From Euryarchaeota archaeon UBA19 (GTDB lineage: Archaea; Thermoplasmatota; Poseidoniia; Poseidoniales; Thalassarchaeaceae): a DNA stretch of 18,051 bases. The position numbers and the translations under genes are program-made. Positions 7,732-15,581 of this stretch are shown here, one piece after another (position 1 is the stretch's first letter; each line of letters begins with the position of its first letter). The stretch spans positions 1 through 18,051 of the forward strand of contig DAPQ01000046.1 in assembly GCA_002502175.1 (NCBI GenBank). The letters are read 5' to 3'. Under the pieces are notes generated by a model. The model ran no database searches and was not told the DNA's origin. It saw only the letters and a list, made by a program, of their open reading frames with translations.

Positions 7732-8913
7732 GTGAGCGGCGACACCTCATGGATGAAGGAGCGCTTCGAGGCGCTAAAAGAACAGGGTTTGGAATGGAAT
7801 CCCCCAACGCTCCAATCTGCTAATCAGCCAAGAGTTACAATGGATGGCAAATCAACCATCATGCTCTCGGCAAACAATTATCTCAATCTGACAAACCATC
7901 CAAAAATAGTCCAGGCAATGATTGATGCCACCACAAAATACGGTGCAGGAAGTGGCTCTGTTCGAGCTATAGCCGGGACCATGGATATTCATTTAGAAGC
8001 CGAAAAAAAGGTAGCTGAATTCAAGGGTGTTGAGGCTTCTTTAATTTACTCTGCAGGCTACACTGCAAATGTTGGATTAATACCAACATTAGTACAGGGG
8101 AAACAGGATGTAATTATCAGTGACGAACTTAATCACGGCTCAATTATAGATGGAGTTCGATTAACAAAAGCCCAACGCGCGGTATACTCTCACAATGATA
8201 TGGGAGCATTGGAGGCGGTTCTAAATGAGCATTCCACCGCTGATAGAAAATTGATTATCACAGATGGTGTATTCTCAATGGATGGAGATATTGCACCATT
8301 AGATGAGATTTCGTCTCTGGCCGAAGAACATGGTGCAATGGTATACGTTGATGATTGTCATGGAGAGGGTGTTCTAGGTGAAGGTGGGGCAGGAATTGTT
8401 GACCACTTCAAGTTACAAGGAAAAGTAGATTTTGAGGTCGGCTCATTCTCCAAAGCTTTGGGAGTACAAGGAGGAATTGTTGCAGGTTCTGAGGATGTTC
8501 GAACACATGCACTGAATCATTCTCGTTCCTGGTTACTATCCGGCAGTCAGCCACCGGGCGTTGCGGCGGCTCAGAAGGCGGCTGTTGAGGTTTTGATGGC
8601 AGAACCAGAACATCATGCAAGGCTTTGGGAAAATACAAATTATTTCAGAGATGAATTGCAATCATTAGGTTTTGACACAGGTCTGTCTGAAACTCCAATT
8701 ATTCCAGTAATGTGTGGAGAATCTGCAAATGCAAAGTCGCTGTCTCAATCTCTAGCAAAAGAAGGCGTAATGGCTGGGGCAATTACGTTCCCTATGGTGG
8801 CTAGAGATAAGGCCAGAGTGAGAACTCAAATGTCTGCAGGTTTAACTGCAGAAGACTTAGATCAGGTTCTGAGAATCTTCGAGCATGTAGGAAAAAATCT
8901 CGGTCTAATCTGA
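7732..8913 (+). CDS. kbl: Glycine C-acetyltransferase / 2-amino-3-ketobutyrate CoA ligase-like PLP enzyme (alpha-oxoamine synthase family)
   Basis: Cytosolic PLP enzyme of the alpha-oxoamine synthase family. The best match in wording is 2-amino-3-ketobutyrate CoA ligase, which interconverts 2-amino-3-ketobutyrate plus CoA with glycine plus acetyl-CoA in threonine breakdown. Key segments are LSANNYLNLTNHP (45-57), NHGSIIDGVRL with H135 stacking on the cofactor, TDGVFSMDGDIAPL (177-190), VDDCHGEGVLG with D207 and H210, and GSFSKALG with the Schiff-base lysine K241. The length of 393 residues is normal. The C-terminus (ARVRTQMSAGLT) is also Kbl-like. Start GTG 7732 was taken; ATG 7753 is an alternative. 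The alternatives BioF or another oxoamine synthase cannot be excluded, because no threonine dehydrogenase or biotin genes are nearby. It lies 9 bases upstream of a thioesterase gene. Confidence 0.85.
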   Translation: MSGDTSWMKERFEALKEQGLEWNPPTLQSANQPRVTMDGKSTIMLSANNYLNLTNHPKIVQAMIDATTKYGAGSGSVRAIAGTMDIHLEAEKKVAEFKGVEASLIYSAGYTANVGLIPTLVQGKQDVIISDELNHGSIIDGVRLTKAQRAVYSHNDMGALEAVLNEHSTADRKLIITDGVFSMDGDIAPLDEISSLAEEHGAMVYVDDCHGEGVLGEGGAGIVDHFKLQGKVDFEVGSFSKALGVQGGIVAGSEDVRTHALNHSRSWLLSGSQPPGVAAAQKAAVEVLMAEPEHHARLWENTNYFRDELQSLGFDTGLSETPIIPVMCGESANAKSLSQSLAKEGVMAGAITFPMVARDKARVRTQMSAGLTAEDLDQVLRIFEHVGKNLGLI

Positions 8914-8922
8914 GGTGGTCAG

Positions 8923-9345
8923 ATGGTTGAAACTTCTAGTTTGTCAGAAAATCAAATCGATGCGATGATGAAGAGAATACATTCAGTACCGATTATTGAA
9001 ACGTTACAGATGGAAATACTTCGACTCGATAAGGGTGAATGCGAAGGCCATGTTCCTCGAGCCAGGAAGTGGGATGGAATTTACGAGACATTCCACGGGG
9101 GCTTACTAGGAACAATTGCCGATACGGTGACTTGTTGGGCTATTCTTACGGTAATCGGCTCGGACGCAAAAGTCGCTACTACTGATTTCAACATAAGATT
9201 CCTAAGGCCTTGCAATACTGATGTTCGATGTTTTGCAAGGGTGATTAAGGCAGGGAGAACCATGAGCCTCTCGGAAGCGGAACTCTATGATTCAGAAAAT
9301 AACCTCGTAGCAGTCGCTCAGGTGAATTACATCAAACTTGACTAA
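8923..9345 (+). CDS. PaaI-like hotdog-fold thioesterase
   Basis: A 140-residue protein of the 4HBT/PaaI acyl-CoA thioesterase family, expected to hydrolyse small acyl- or aroyl-CoA esters in the cytosol. The signature is FHGGLLGTIADTVTCWA (57-73), with the HGG turn at 58-60 and the acidic residue D67 on the hotdog helix, followed by the beta strands TTDFNIRFLRPC and AQVNYIKL. The start ATG 8923 has GAGGTGG (8912-8918) overlapping the upstream stop codon, so it is coupled to the PLP enzyme gene. That pairing suggests a shared acyl-CoA substrate pool, but a specific substrate cannot be read. The 3' end is 14 bases from a convergent gene. Confidence 0.88.
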   Translation: MVETSSLSENQIDAMMKRIHSVPIIETLQMEILRLDKGECEGHVPRARKWDGIYETFHGGLLGTIADTVTCWAILTVIGSDAKVATTDFNIRFLRPCNTDVRCFARVIKAGRTMSLSEAELYDSENNLVAVAQVNYIKLD

Positions 9346-9359
9346 ATTGTCATCAAGGT

Positions 9360-10028
9360 CTATGCTTCTGAGACGACTTCGTCGAGGTCCTCGTCATCTA
9401 ATTCTTCAGGCTCTAAGGAATTATCCGGAGCGATTGTTATTTTCATTCCATCAAATGGATCTAAACCACGATCTATTCGGTCTAGCATCCTCCATCTTGG
9501 AGCATAGGACAGATGAATGTATAGAGGGCCGGGTAAAATTGCGAGGAACCATCCAATATTACTTACAAATTCAGGTGCTTCTCCAATCATGGCCCAAGTC
9601 AATAGTAGTAGACCGATGAAAGGTACTGGGAAGAGATAGCGTCTGCGATTTTCAAGCCTAACAGGTGGGCGCTTGAACAAACTAGAAATTAGTAAAGAGA
9701 AGCCTCCCAAGCTAGCGGTCATTGCACAAAAGATTAGACTGATTGTTCCCCAGTCAATCACCATATCTTGCAAACCAGTAGACTCTTCCCAACCGGCGTA
9801 AGCAAATGGAACAATTAGAGTCATACTAGCTAGAATTCCATACACCATCCCAACAAAAATAGGATGACAAATAGTCAATGGATACCTTAGGAATAACTGA
9901 CTAAGTGAACCACCTTCTAACATGAGCCTGTGGTCTTCGTCGAGACCCCCGAGTACCTCACGCCAGCCAGCCATCGTGCGGCGGCAAGAATTGGATTCTA
10001 ATACCGTTCCTATGAAAAAACGAGTCAT
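9360..10028 (-). CDS. Four-helix membrane protein of unknown function with acidic C-terminal tail
   Basis: Not recognised. The 222-residue product has hydrophobic segments at about 52-78, 94-117, 131-149 and 154-175, with basic linkers (SLFKRPPVRLENRRR, 116-130; SYAPRWRML, 174-182), and ends in a strongly acidic tail (EPEELDDEDLDEVVSEA). No transporter, enzyme or protease motif was found. Start ATG 10028 lies 15 bases after the DUF309 stop, with no Shine-Dalgarno site. The ATG at 9974 (residue 19, MAGWREVL) is an alternative start. It is cotranscribed with the DUF309 gene by spacing, which suggests a joint role at the membrane, though this is inference only. Confidence 0.6.
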   Translation of the reverse strand: MTRFFIGTVLESNSCRRTMAGWREVLGGLDEDHRLMLEGGSLSQLFLRYPLTICHPIFVGMVYGILASMTLIVPFAYAGWEESTGLQDMVIDWGTISLIFCAMTASLGGFSLLISSLFKRPPVRLENRRRYLFPVPFIGLLLLTWAMIGEAPEFVSNIGWFLAILPGPLYIHLSYAPRWRMLDRIDRGLDPFDGMKITIAPDNSLEPEELDDEDLDEVVSEA

Positions 10029-10043
10029 CTGAGCAGATATTGA

Positions 10044-10475
10044 TTATTTTTGCAAACCGATATGCACGGAAGTAGTTTCTAGATTCCATTTGGGGCTATT
10101 TTCAGATGCATCTCGGATGAAGGGGATTAATGACACACGTAAATCTGCCACATCTACGCCCCAAATCCCATGTTTAACACCTGATAATCGAGTGAGTAAT
10201 TTAGAGGCCATATTTACCACTCCTCTAATTTTCTTTCTTTCATAATTATACAATAATGCTGCAATTTGGATAATCCCCTGAACCGCATCTGTTTCTATTG
10301 GTTTCTCCAGAGGCTTGAGCGATTTCCAGAGGTCTTCCCAGGATTCATGAGCATGCCAAAATTTCCCTTCATCAAATAATTCGCAGCCTTCAATAAACAG
10401 ATTTTTTTGTTCTTCATCTAGTTGGTCCCAAGGCATTAGATTTGAATCATGAGGCATTGGTTGTTGACCATTCAT
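10044..10475 (-). CDS. DUF309 domain protein
   Basis: A 143-residue helical protein of the DUF309 family. The signature is visible as FDEGKFWHAHESWEDLW (34-50), in which H43, E44 and W50 match the family's EAHExxExxW core, followed by DAVQGIIQIAALLYNYER (63-80). The biochemical function of the family is not established. The conserved His/Glu pair has suggested a metal or small-molecule site. Start ATG 10475 is preceded by the purine-rich GAGAGG, supporting it. It is divergent from the citrate synthase gene across 81 bases and 15 bases upstream of the membrane protein gene on the same strand, so the two probably form a pair. Confidence 0.82.
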   Translation of the reverse strand: MNGQQPMPHDSNLMPWDQLDEEQKNLFIEGCELFDEGKFWHAHESWEDLWKSLKPLEKPIETDAVQGIIQIAALLYNYERKKIRGVVNMASKLLTRLSGVKHGIWGVDVADLRVSLIPFIRDASENSPKWNLETTSVHIGLQK

Positions 10476-10556
10476 CGCCTCTCACTCCCTTACTCCTATG
10501 GACGCAGACATTATGACGGGTTCCCTGCCGAGTACAATCGATAGGAGGGGTATGGG
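10476..10556. promoter_or_regulatory. Divergent promoter region, with citrate synthase ribosome binding site
   Basis: This 81-base gap separates the DUF309 gene (-) from citrate synthase (+). GGAGGGG at 10544-10550 is a strong ribosome binding site 6 bases before ATG 10557. It rules out the out-of-frame ATG at 10552. No convincing TATA box was seen. Confidence 0.5.
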
Positions 10557-11726
10557 ATGACCGAAGACGATTCGTTATTCACGATTACAGAGGGACATCT
10601 AGATAGTGGAATGCGTGGGATTCCAGTAGGTACTTGCAAAACTTCATTCGTAGATCCAATAGAGGGGGTTCACTACGTAGGTTATCCAGTTGAGGACCTT
10701 GCAAATCTCGGAGAAGAGGATGTAATCTATCTTCTAATGCACAAGAGATTGCCTACTGAAGAGGAATCTGAAGCATTCCGAACAGAACTCGCCCACAGAG
10801 CCATGGAAATGCCAACTGGCGCTCTCCGTGTATTAGAGTCGCTAACCCCAGGTAGTGGTCATCCGATGGATTGGCTATCGATGGGGATAATGGCTTTGGG
10901 AGCAGCAGATACTACCGGCGATGTACGTACAGATTCCATGAACCTCATCGCTCGAATGCCAGAATTGATGGCGCGTATTTTCCTCTTGAGGGGTGGCAAG
11001 AAAGAAAACCTCCAGCCGAGTAAACCTGAACTCGGTTTAGTTGAGAATTTCACCCACATGTTGGGAATGACTGGTGAAGAAGCCGAGAGGATGAATAGAG
11101 TTCTGAGATTCTTCTTCATTCTCCATCTTGATCACGGTGGAGGTAACCTCTCCACATTTACAGGGAAGGCAGTTGCTAGCGGTCGGGCTACAGTATACGC
11201 CTCTATCGCTTCCGCAATGAATGCTCTTTCTGGACCACTTCACGGCCGTGCGAACCAAGCATGTCTAGAATTTGTACAAAGAATTGGGACAGATGACCCG
11301 GATGAAATAGAATCCTTCGTACGGGCTGAATTAGCAGCAAAGCGGCCCATATTCGGTTTTGGACACGGTGTTCTAAGAGCAGAAGACCCGAGAGCAAGAT
11401 TGCTCATTGGACTTGGTGCAGAAGTTTGCCCTGAAGATGAAAACTATCGTATTGTCAAAACTCTTAGAGAGGTCGTCCCACCTATTCTGAAAGAACATCC
11501 AAAAATCAAAAATCCATATCCGAATGTAGATTTGGGCAGTGGTTCTCTATTGCATGCTATAGGATTCCGTAAACCTGAGTATTACACTACTTTCTTTGGA
11601 TGGGCAAGGGTTGCAGGAATATGCGCCCAAATCATGGATGAGCGCAATGCAAGAGATGGTCGTGGAACACCGATTTACCGCCCAAAATATATTCCAATAA
11701 ATCAGCCTCATAGAAGACTGGAATAA
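10557..11726 (+). CDS. gltA: Citrate synthase, mitochondrial-type subgroup
   Basis: Condenses acetyl-CoA and oxaloacetate to citrate at the entry of the TCA cycle. All three catalytic residues are present: H193 in LDHGGGN, H270 in GFGHGVLRAEDPRARL and D325 in PNVDLGSG. The spacing and wording follow the animal mitochondrial enzyme rather than the E. coli or small archaeal types: an N-terminal GMRGIPVGTCKTSFVDP, then AMNALSGPLHGRANQ, KNPYPNVDLGSGSLLHAIGF, YYTTFFGWARVAGICAQI and ending RPKYIPIN. The length of 389 residues lacks only a targeting peptide and some N-terminal residues. Start ATG 10557 is set by the strong ribosome binding site. The stop is 5 bases from the convergent GDPD gene. The function is very secure. 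The symbol is given for activity, not orthology to the bacterial hexameric enzyme. Confidence 0.95.
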   Translation: MTEDDSLFTITEGHLDSGMRGIPVGTCKTSFVDPIEGVHYVGYPVEDLANLGEEDVIYLLMHKRLPTEEESEAFRTELAHRAMEMPTGALRVLESLTPGSGHPMDWLSMGIMALGAADTTGDVRTDSMNLIARMPELMARIFLLRGGKKENLQPSKPELGLVENFTHMLGMTGEEAERMNRVLRFFFILHLDHGGGNLSTFTGKAVASGRATVYASIASAMNALSGPLHGRANQACLEFVQRIGTDDPDEIESFVRAELAAKRPIFGFGHGVLRAEDPRARLLIGLGAEVCPEDENYRIVKTLREVVPPILKEHPKIKNPYPNVDLGSGSLLHAIGFRKPEYYTTFFGWARVAGICAQIMDERNARDGRGTPIYRPKYIPINQPHRRLE

Positions 11727-11731
11727 TCCAT

Positions 11732-12847
11732 TCAGTGATTTTCACCTGAACCTCTATGGCCAATTATTCTGGCACAACCCCAAGGCCGCCCCTCGTGTAA
11801 ATCATCAGTCCAAGACTCAGGTCGACCGGACCAATTCCATTTTTCTGCATCGGAAGCAATTGCATTTTTCCTAACATTTTCATTTATTTCATGCCACATT
11901 GGTAGAGAATTTGTAGCCTCTAAGATAAGGTCGGGCCTTTCTAACTCATCCGCATTATTTAGTCGGTCTCGCCATTCTTCATCTAAGGGTTGACTAGCTG
12001 GTCTTGGCCAACGCACATCGCCATTTGGTAAACTATGGATTGTTGGATCGATGAAATCTGAAATCAATGTGATTCCAGCCTCCAACATAATAGTTTCAAG
12101 TTTTAACGGAGCGGGCCAAACGTGCAAACCCATCTCTTGACTAACTCTGAATAAACGGTTGAGTCCTTTGCCTGTGAGTGACACAGGCGCACCCGGGTGA
12201 ATGAATCTCTCCCAACCATGGAGGTAATGCAGAGCCATACCTACCACAGGCATACCCTTTCGTCTGCGATCTCTAATTAATCCAGAAACCGAATTTGAAA
12301 CGAAGTTTGGTGAACCAATCAATCGCTTAATCTTGGATTTACCCCAAGATCTCAGATGTGGTGATAACTGGGTATTTGGAATTGAAACTCCACTAATTTT
12401 TACTGCTTCGGCTATTTTTGGAGAGAACCCGTAAATCATAGTAGAGCGTTTAGGCAAATCTAGGCCGTCCAGAGATTCCTCAACCTTAGTCATCATCTTA
12501 GCAAGATGATTTGTATGATTCGAGATTTTGGATACGGGATGAGGTACTTTCAATTCGATATTCACCGTCTTAGACGAAGTCCGCCAAAGTTCTGTAAAAT
12601 CTGAGCCGTCGAGCAAATCATCGAATTTGTTCACTCCCTTAGCCTTGAATTCTTCACTTTGCATAAGTTCTGGGCATCTTTCATTTTTCGGTAATGACCC
12701 TTCGAATAGGTCATCATGCCAGAGCATCAATTCTCCATCTGCACTGAGCCTCAAGTCGAGTTCAACACCATCTACATGGCTCATACCATGTTCCAATGCT
12801 TCAACTGAATTTTCAGTTGGACGAACCCATGTCGACTCTGTTGACAC
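11732..12847 (-). CDS. Glycerophosphodiester phosphodiesterase-like protein, apparently circularly permuted
   Basis: Predicted to hydrolyse glycerophosphodiesters to glycerol-3-phosphate and an alcohol, using a metal-dependent TIM barrel. Conserved pieces are TENSVEAL (11-18), DGVELDLRLSADGELMLWHDD (26-46), with metal ligands E29/D31 and catalytic H44, VNIELKVPHP with E98, and the closing strand AGITLISDFIDP (257-268). The N-terminal HRG motif that should precede the ENS segment is absent. Instead, after about 90 Trp- and charge-rich residues, the protein ends IIGHRGSGENH, with H364 R365 G366. I checked this frame codon by codon and no frameshift is needed. The start is GTG 12847, because no ATG, GTG or TTG occurs further upstream before a stop. 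It is divergent from the MFS gene and convergent with citrate synthase (5-base gap). Confidence 0.83.
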   Translation of the reverse strand: MSTESTWVRPTENSVEALEHGMSHVDGVELDLRLSADGELMLWHDDLFEGSLPKNERCPELMQSEEFKAKGVNKFDDLLDGSDFTELWRTSSKTVNIELKVPHPVSKISNHTNHLAKMMTKVEESLDGLDLPKRSTMIYGFSPKIAEAVKISGVSIPNTQLSPHLRSWGKSKIKRLIGSPNFVSNSVSGLIRDRRRKGMPVVGMALHYLHGWERFIHPGAPVSLTGKGLNRLFRVSQEMGLHVWPAPLKLETIMLEAGITLISDFIDPTIHSLPNGDVRWPRPASQPLDEEWRDRLNNADELERPDLILEATNSLPMWHEINENVRKNAIASDAEKWNWSGRPESWTDDLHEGRPWGCARIIGHRGSGENH

Positions 12848-12951
12848 ATGTTGTCGAGTACTCGGAGGGTATTGAATAAGCCCTCTTTACCACTAGTAAT
12901 GCCGCCCCAATGCTCATACCCCTATACTTCGCCGCGAAAGTAGGTGAAGAT
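12848..12951. promoter_or_regulatory. Divergent promoter region between the GDPD-like and MFS genes
   Basis: The gap holds two possible TATA-like elements at leaderless spacing. On the minus strand, TTATTCAATA (12871-12880) is about 28 bases before GTG 12847. On the plus strand, TATACTT (12923-12929) is about 26 bases before GTG 12952. Both are weak and seen only by eye. Confidence 0.3.
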
Positions 12952-14736
12952 GTGTCAGAGACAGTAGAATTGGATAAAGAATCAGACCCTCAAGCAGTTA
13001 GAGGATATGCCTTCTATGATTGGGGTAAGTCGGCTTTTGAGACTTCAGTTACCGTCGCAGTGTTGCCCGCATGGTACGCTTATCTTTTCTTGAAAGCAAA
13101 TGGTTTGACCACCGAAATCGGTTCAATAGAAATGACCGGCGATGCTGTGTGGTCGCTTTCGGTAGCAATAGGTACTCTCATGGTTGCATTAGTTAGTCCT
13201 TCATTAGGGGTTATTGCCGACCGTCGAAGAATCAAAATGTGGTGGTTAAGAATGCTCACCTATGTTGGGGCGGGAGGAACTTTCTTACTGGCTTTAGCAC
13301 CATTACTACCCGTCGATACTCAGTGGCTTTGGCTGATGGTATGTTTCATGTTTGCAAACATAGGTCTGAATGGAGCGGGAGTTTTCTATAATGCATTACT
13401 TCCACATATGGGAACAGACGATGAAATGGATAGAATTTCCAATCTTGCCTTCGCATACGGTTACATGGGAGGTGGCATACTATTAGTCGTCCACCTTGTT
13501 ATGGTTCTATCACTTAGTGGTGACTGGATTATTCCCTTTGTTATGGCCTCATCTGCTGCCTGGTGGTACGGTTTTGCTTTGTTGACATTCAAGTGGGTTC
13601 CAGAGCCACCAATCAAGGATGAGATGCCTGCTTTGGGCTTTTCAGAATCAGCAAGGATGGCCCTACAAGAAATCAAGAAAACCATTTCCGAGGTGCATAA
13701 ATTCCGCACTTTATTCATCTACATGCTGGCGTATTTCTTCTTCATTGATGGAATAAACAGCGTAACCGCATTGGGCGGAATCTTCGGAACAACTGTACTA
13801 GGAATTACAACTGTCGATCTAATCATTACTATCGTAGTCATACAATTTGTAGGTGCTCCTTCAGCAATAGGATTCACCAGACTTGCAAAAAGGGTGGGGA
13901 CCAAATCAGCACTAAATGTGGCATTAGTAGGTTGGGTGGTGTTATGTTTTGCAGCACTTTCGTTCGCTCCTTTGGAATATAGCGAACATTCAGAATACCA
14001 AATCCAAATTGAGCAAACAGACGGAGAGTGGCATTACACACCACATGCTAATCTGTACGGGACTCCTATCGCCGTGGAAGAAGGAAACGATGAGCAACTC
14101 TGGGCGGCAGACACTCTATCCACATATGGTATAGCAATAGTAGACGAGGATTACGAAGATGCAGTAATTTACAAATGGGCTGGTTTCAATGAAGAAGACG
14201 AACCAGTCTCTTTGAATTTAGGCGCCCTGGATTCCGCTTCCGTCCAAGCTCTAATGGCTTCCTTCGAGGAAACTAGATTTTCAATCAGTGAAAATGGGGG
14301 TTCTAGCGTAGTTGGTGTCGACCATCCAACCAATTTAGGAGATGGAAAATTAGACTTCATACCAAAGGCAGTAAGAACTAATGTTTGGGAACCACTAGGA
14401 CTTTCTGTAGGTTTACAATTCCTTATCCTTGGTGGGGCAATGGGTACTCTCCTAGGAGGTTCTCAAGGTCTTGCTAGGAGTCTCTTTGGTCAGATGGTGC
14501 CAGAATCTAGAAGTGCGGAATTCTTTGGCTTCTTCGGCTTCTTTGGAAAGGTAGCTGCATTCATCGGTCCTTTGCTATACGGACTCATGACCGTGATGTT
14601 TGACAGCAGAGTGGGAATACTTTCCATCGCGATGCTTATCCTAATTGGCGCTGTCATGATGCGATGGGTAGATGTGGAAGAGGGCCGCAAGGACGCGATG
14701 GAAGAAGATGCCCGAAACCGTGGAATCGATGCATAA
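12952..14736 (+). CDS. UMF1/Atg22-like MFS transporter with large inserted loop
   Basis: Twelve-helix-type membrane transporter of the major facilitator superfamily, UMF1/Atg22-like branch. The branch marker is RGYAFYDWGKSAFET (17-31), with the YDW/SAF signature, and GVIADRRRIKMWWL (86-99) is the MFS loop 2-3 motif. Numbered from GTG 12952, about 140 residues of hydrophilic, acidic sequence (341-481) interrupt the membrane segments in the C-terminal half. This is unusual for the family and probably faces outside. The start GTG 12952 was preferred because GGTGA (12943-12947) precedes it and the longer frame from ATG 12910 adds an atypical hydrophobic leader. In eukaryotes, Atg22 exports amino acids from the vacuole. 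The substrate here is unknown. The stop lies 5 bases from the convergent tatC-like gene. Confidence 0.85.
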   Translation: MSETVELDKESDPQAVRGYAFYDWGKSAFETSVTVAVLPAWYAYLFLKANGLTTEIGSIEMTGDAVWSLSVAIGTLMVALVSPSLGVIADRRRIKMWWLRMLTYVGAGGTFLLALAPLLPVDTQWLWLMVCFMFANIGLNGAGVFYNALLPHMGTDDEMDRISNLAFAYGYMGGGILLVVHLVMVLSLSGDWIIPFVMASSAAWWYGFALLTFKWVPEPPIKDEMPALGFSESARMALQEIKKTISEVHKFRTLFIYMLAYFFFIDGINSVTALGGIFGTTVLGITTVDLIITIVVIQFVGAPSAIGFTRLAKRVGTKSALNVALVGWVVLCFAALSFAPLEYSEHSEYQIQIEQTDGEWHYTPHANLYGTPIAVEEGNDEQLWAADTLSTYGIAIVDEDYEDAVIYKWAGFNEEDEPVSLNLGALDSASVQALMASFEETRFSISENGGSSVVGVDHPTNLGDGKLDFIPKAVRTNVWEPLGLSVGLQFLILGGAMGTLLGGSQGLARSLFGQMVPESRSAEFFGFFGFFGKVAAFIGPLLYGLMTVMFDSRVGILSIAMLILIGAVMMRWVDVEEGRKDAMEEDARNRGIDA

Positions 14737-14741
14737 GCTAG

Positions 14742-15581
14742 TCAACGTTTGGTGATTCGCTCTAGCAATAGAGCAATCTCTAGAATAACCAGCATCGGCC
14801 CTCCGATAAGGAACATAGAGAGAGGGTCAGGAGGGGAGACGAAGGCTCCAAAGACAGCCGCTGCGAACCACAGAAATGAACGGTTATCCGTTACGGTATT
14901 CCTATCCAATAATCCGGCTCGAATCAGAATAACCAGAACCAATGGAATCTGAAAACTTACTATCGAACCGATGTACAGTCCCATGATGAAGCCTATCCAT
15001 GAGCGCAGTTGCCAGGTCGAATCTAAACCCGCAGTGCTTGCGTCTTTTGCTAAGTAATCTAACAAGAATGGAATTAGTATCTCGTGTGCATAAACAAAAC
15101 CTAGTAATCCTAGAAATATTATACTAAAAATTGCGAAAAGAAGTCTTGAATATCCTCCTGCGCTAGATTCTACTGATACACGTTTTCCATCAGCAATGAT
15201 TTTCCTTCCATTCATTGCAAGATCACAGACAAGTGTGGTGATGAATGCTGCCAGAGCTATTTGGCTAGCGATTCTAAGTTTTAGAAGAATAATTTCCATT
15301 GGTTGTAGCACAATTATCTCAACGCCAACCGGCCTATATCCATCAGCGTCAAGTAGAATTTCAATCATCCATTCAGCCATTGGATATCCGACTATAAATG
15401 ACAAGAAGAATACTGAAATTAGAATTACAGACCTACTTCTCAAGTGGGTGAATATTGCTCGCAACTCGGCGCGAGGGAGGAGGTCTGCGGACTCTTCCAC
15501 GATTGGCGGTAGCGACTCATGTAGGTGAATGATTCGCAAGGCAAGAAGTGATGTTTTAGGCAAAAAATTACTTTCTAACAA
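14742..15581 (-). CDS. tatC: TatC-like twin-arginine translocase subunit (divergent)
   Basis: Six-helix membrane protein of the Tat system, which exports folded proteins. The best signature is FGAFVSPPDPLSMFLIGGPM with a following LEIALL near the C-terminus, matching the family's TPPDxxSQxxLxxPxxxLYE. Earlier parts also align: GFVYAHEILIPFLLDYL for the third helix region and VSFQIPLVLVILIRAGLL for the FxxP helix. The N-terminal HLxELRxR motif is compressed to THLRSRS, and the cytoplasmic loop expected to contain FxxPaLxxxER is replaced by LAMNGRKIIADGKR. The coordinates give the whole open frame from a TTG overlapping the DRG gene. GTG 15500 would give a more usual length of 253 residues. No tatA was found nearby. 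It probably forms an operon with the upstream DRG gene. Confidence 0.8.
   Translation of the reverse strand: MLESNFLPKTSLLALRIIHLHESLPPIVEESADLLPRAELRAIFTHLRSRSVILISVFFLSFIVGYPMAEWMIEILLDADGYRPVGVEIIVLQPMEIILLKLRIASQIALAAFITTLVCDLAMNGRKIIADGKRVSVESSAGGYSRLLFAIFSIIFLGLLGFVYAHEILIPFLLDYLAKDASTAGLDSTWQLRSWIGFIMGLYIGSIVSFQIPLVLVILIRAGLLDRNTVTDNRSFLWFAAAVFGAFVSPPDPLSMFLIGGPMLVILEIALLLERITKR

Noticed and set aside
9338..9619. 93-codon plus-strand open frame overlapping the thioesterase end
   Set aside because: It lies antisense to the membrane protein gene, whose hydrophobic segments and acidic tail are convincing. There is no family match.
11732..11780. Frameshift or assembly break explaining the odd C-terminal HRG of the GDPD-like gene
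   Set aside because: Codon-by-codon reading on the minus strand shows one continuous frame up to the stop, and the neighbouring citrate synthase is intact and 5 bases away.
15196..15528. 110-codon plus-strand open frame
   Set aside because: It is antisense to the TatC membrane helices. The Ile/Ser-rich composition is a by-product of the real gene.
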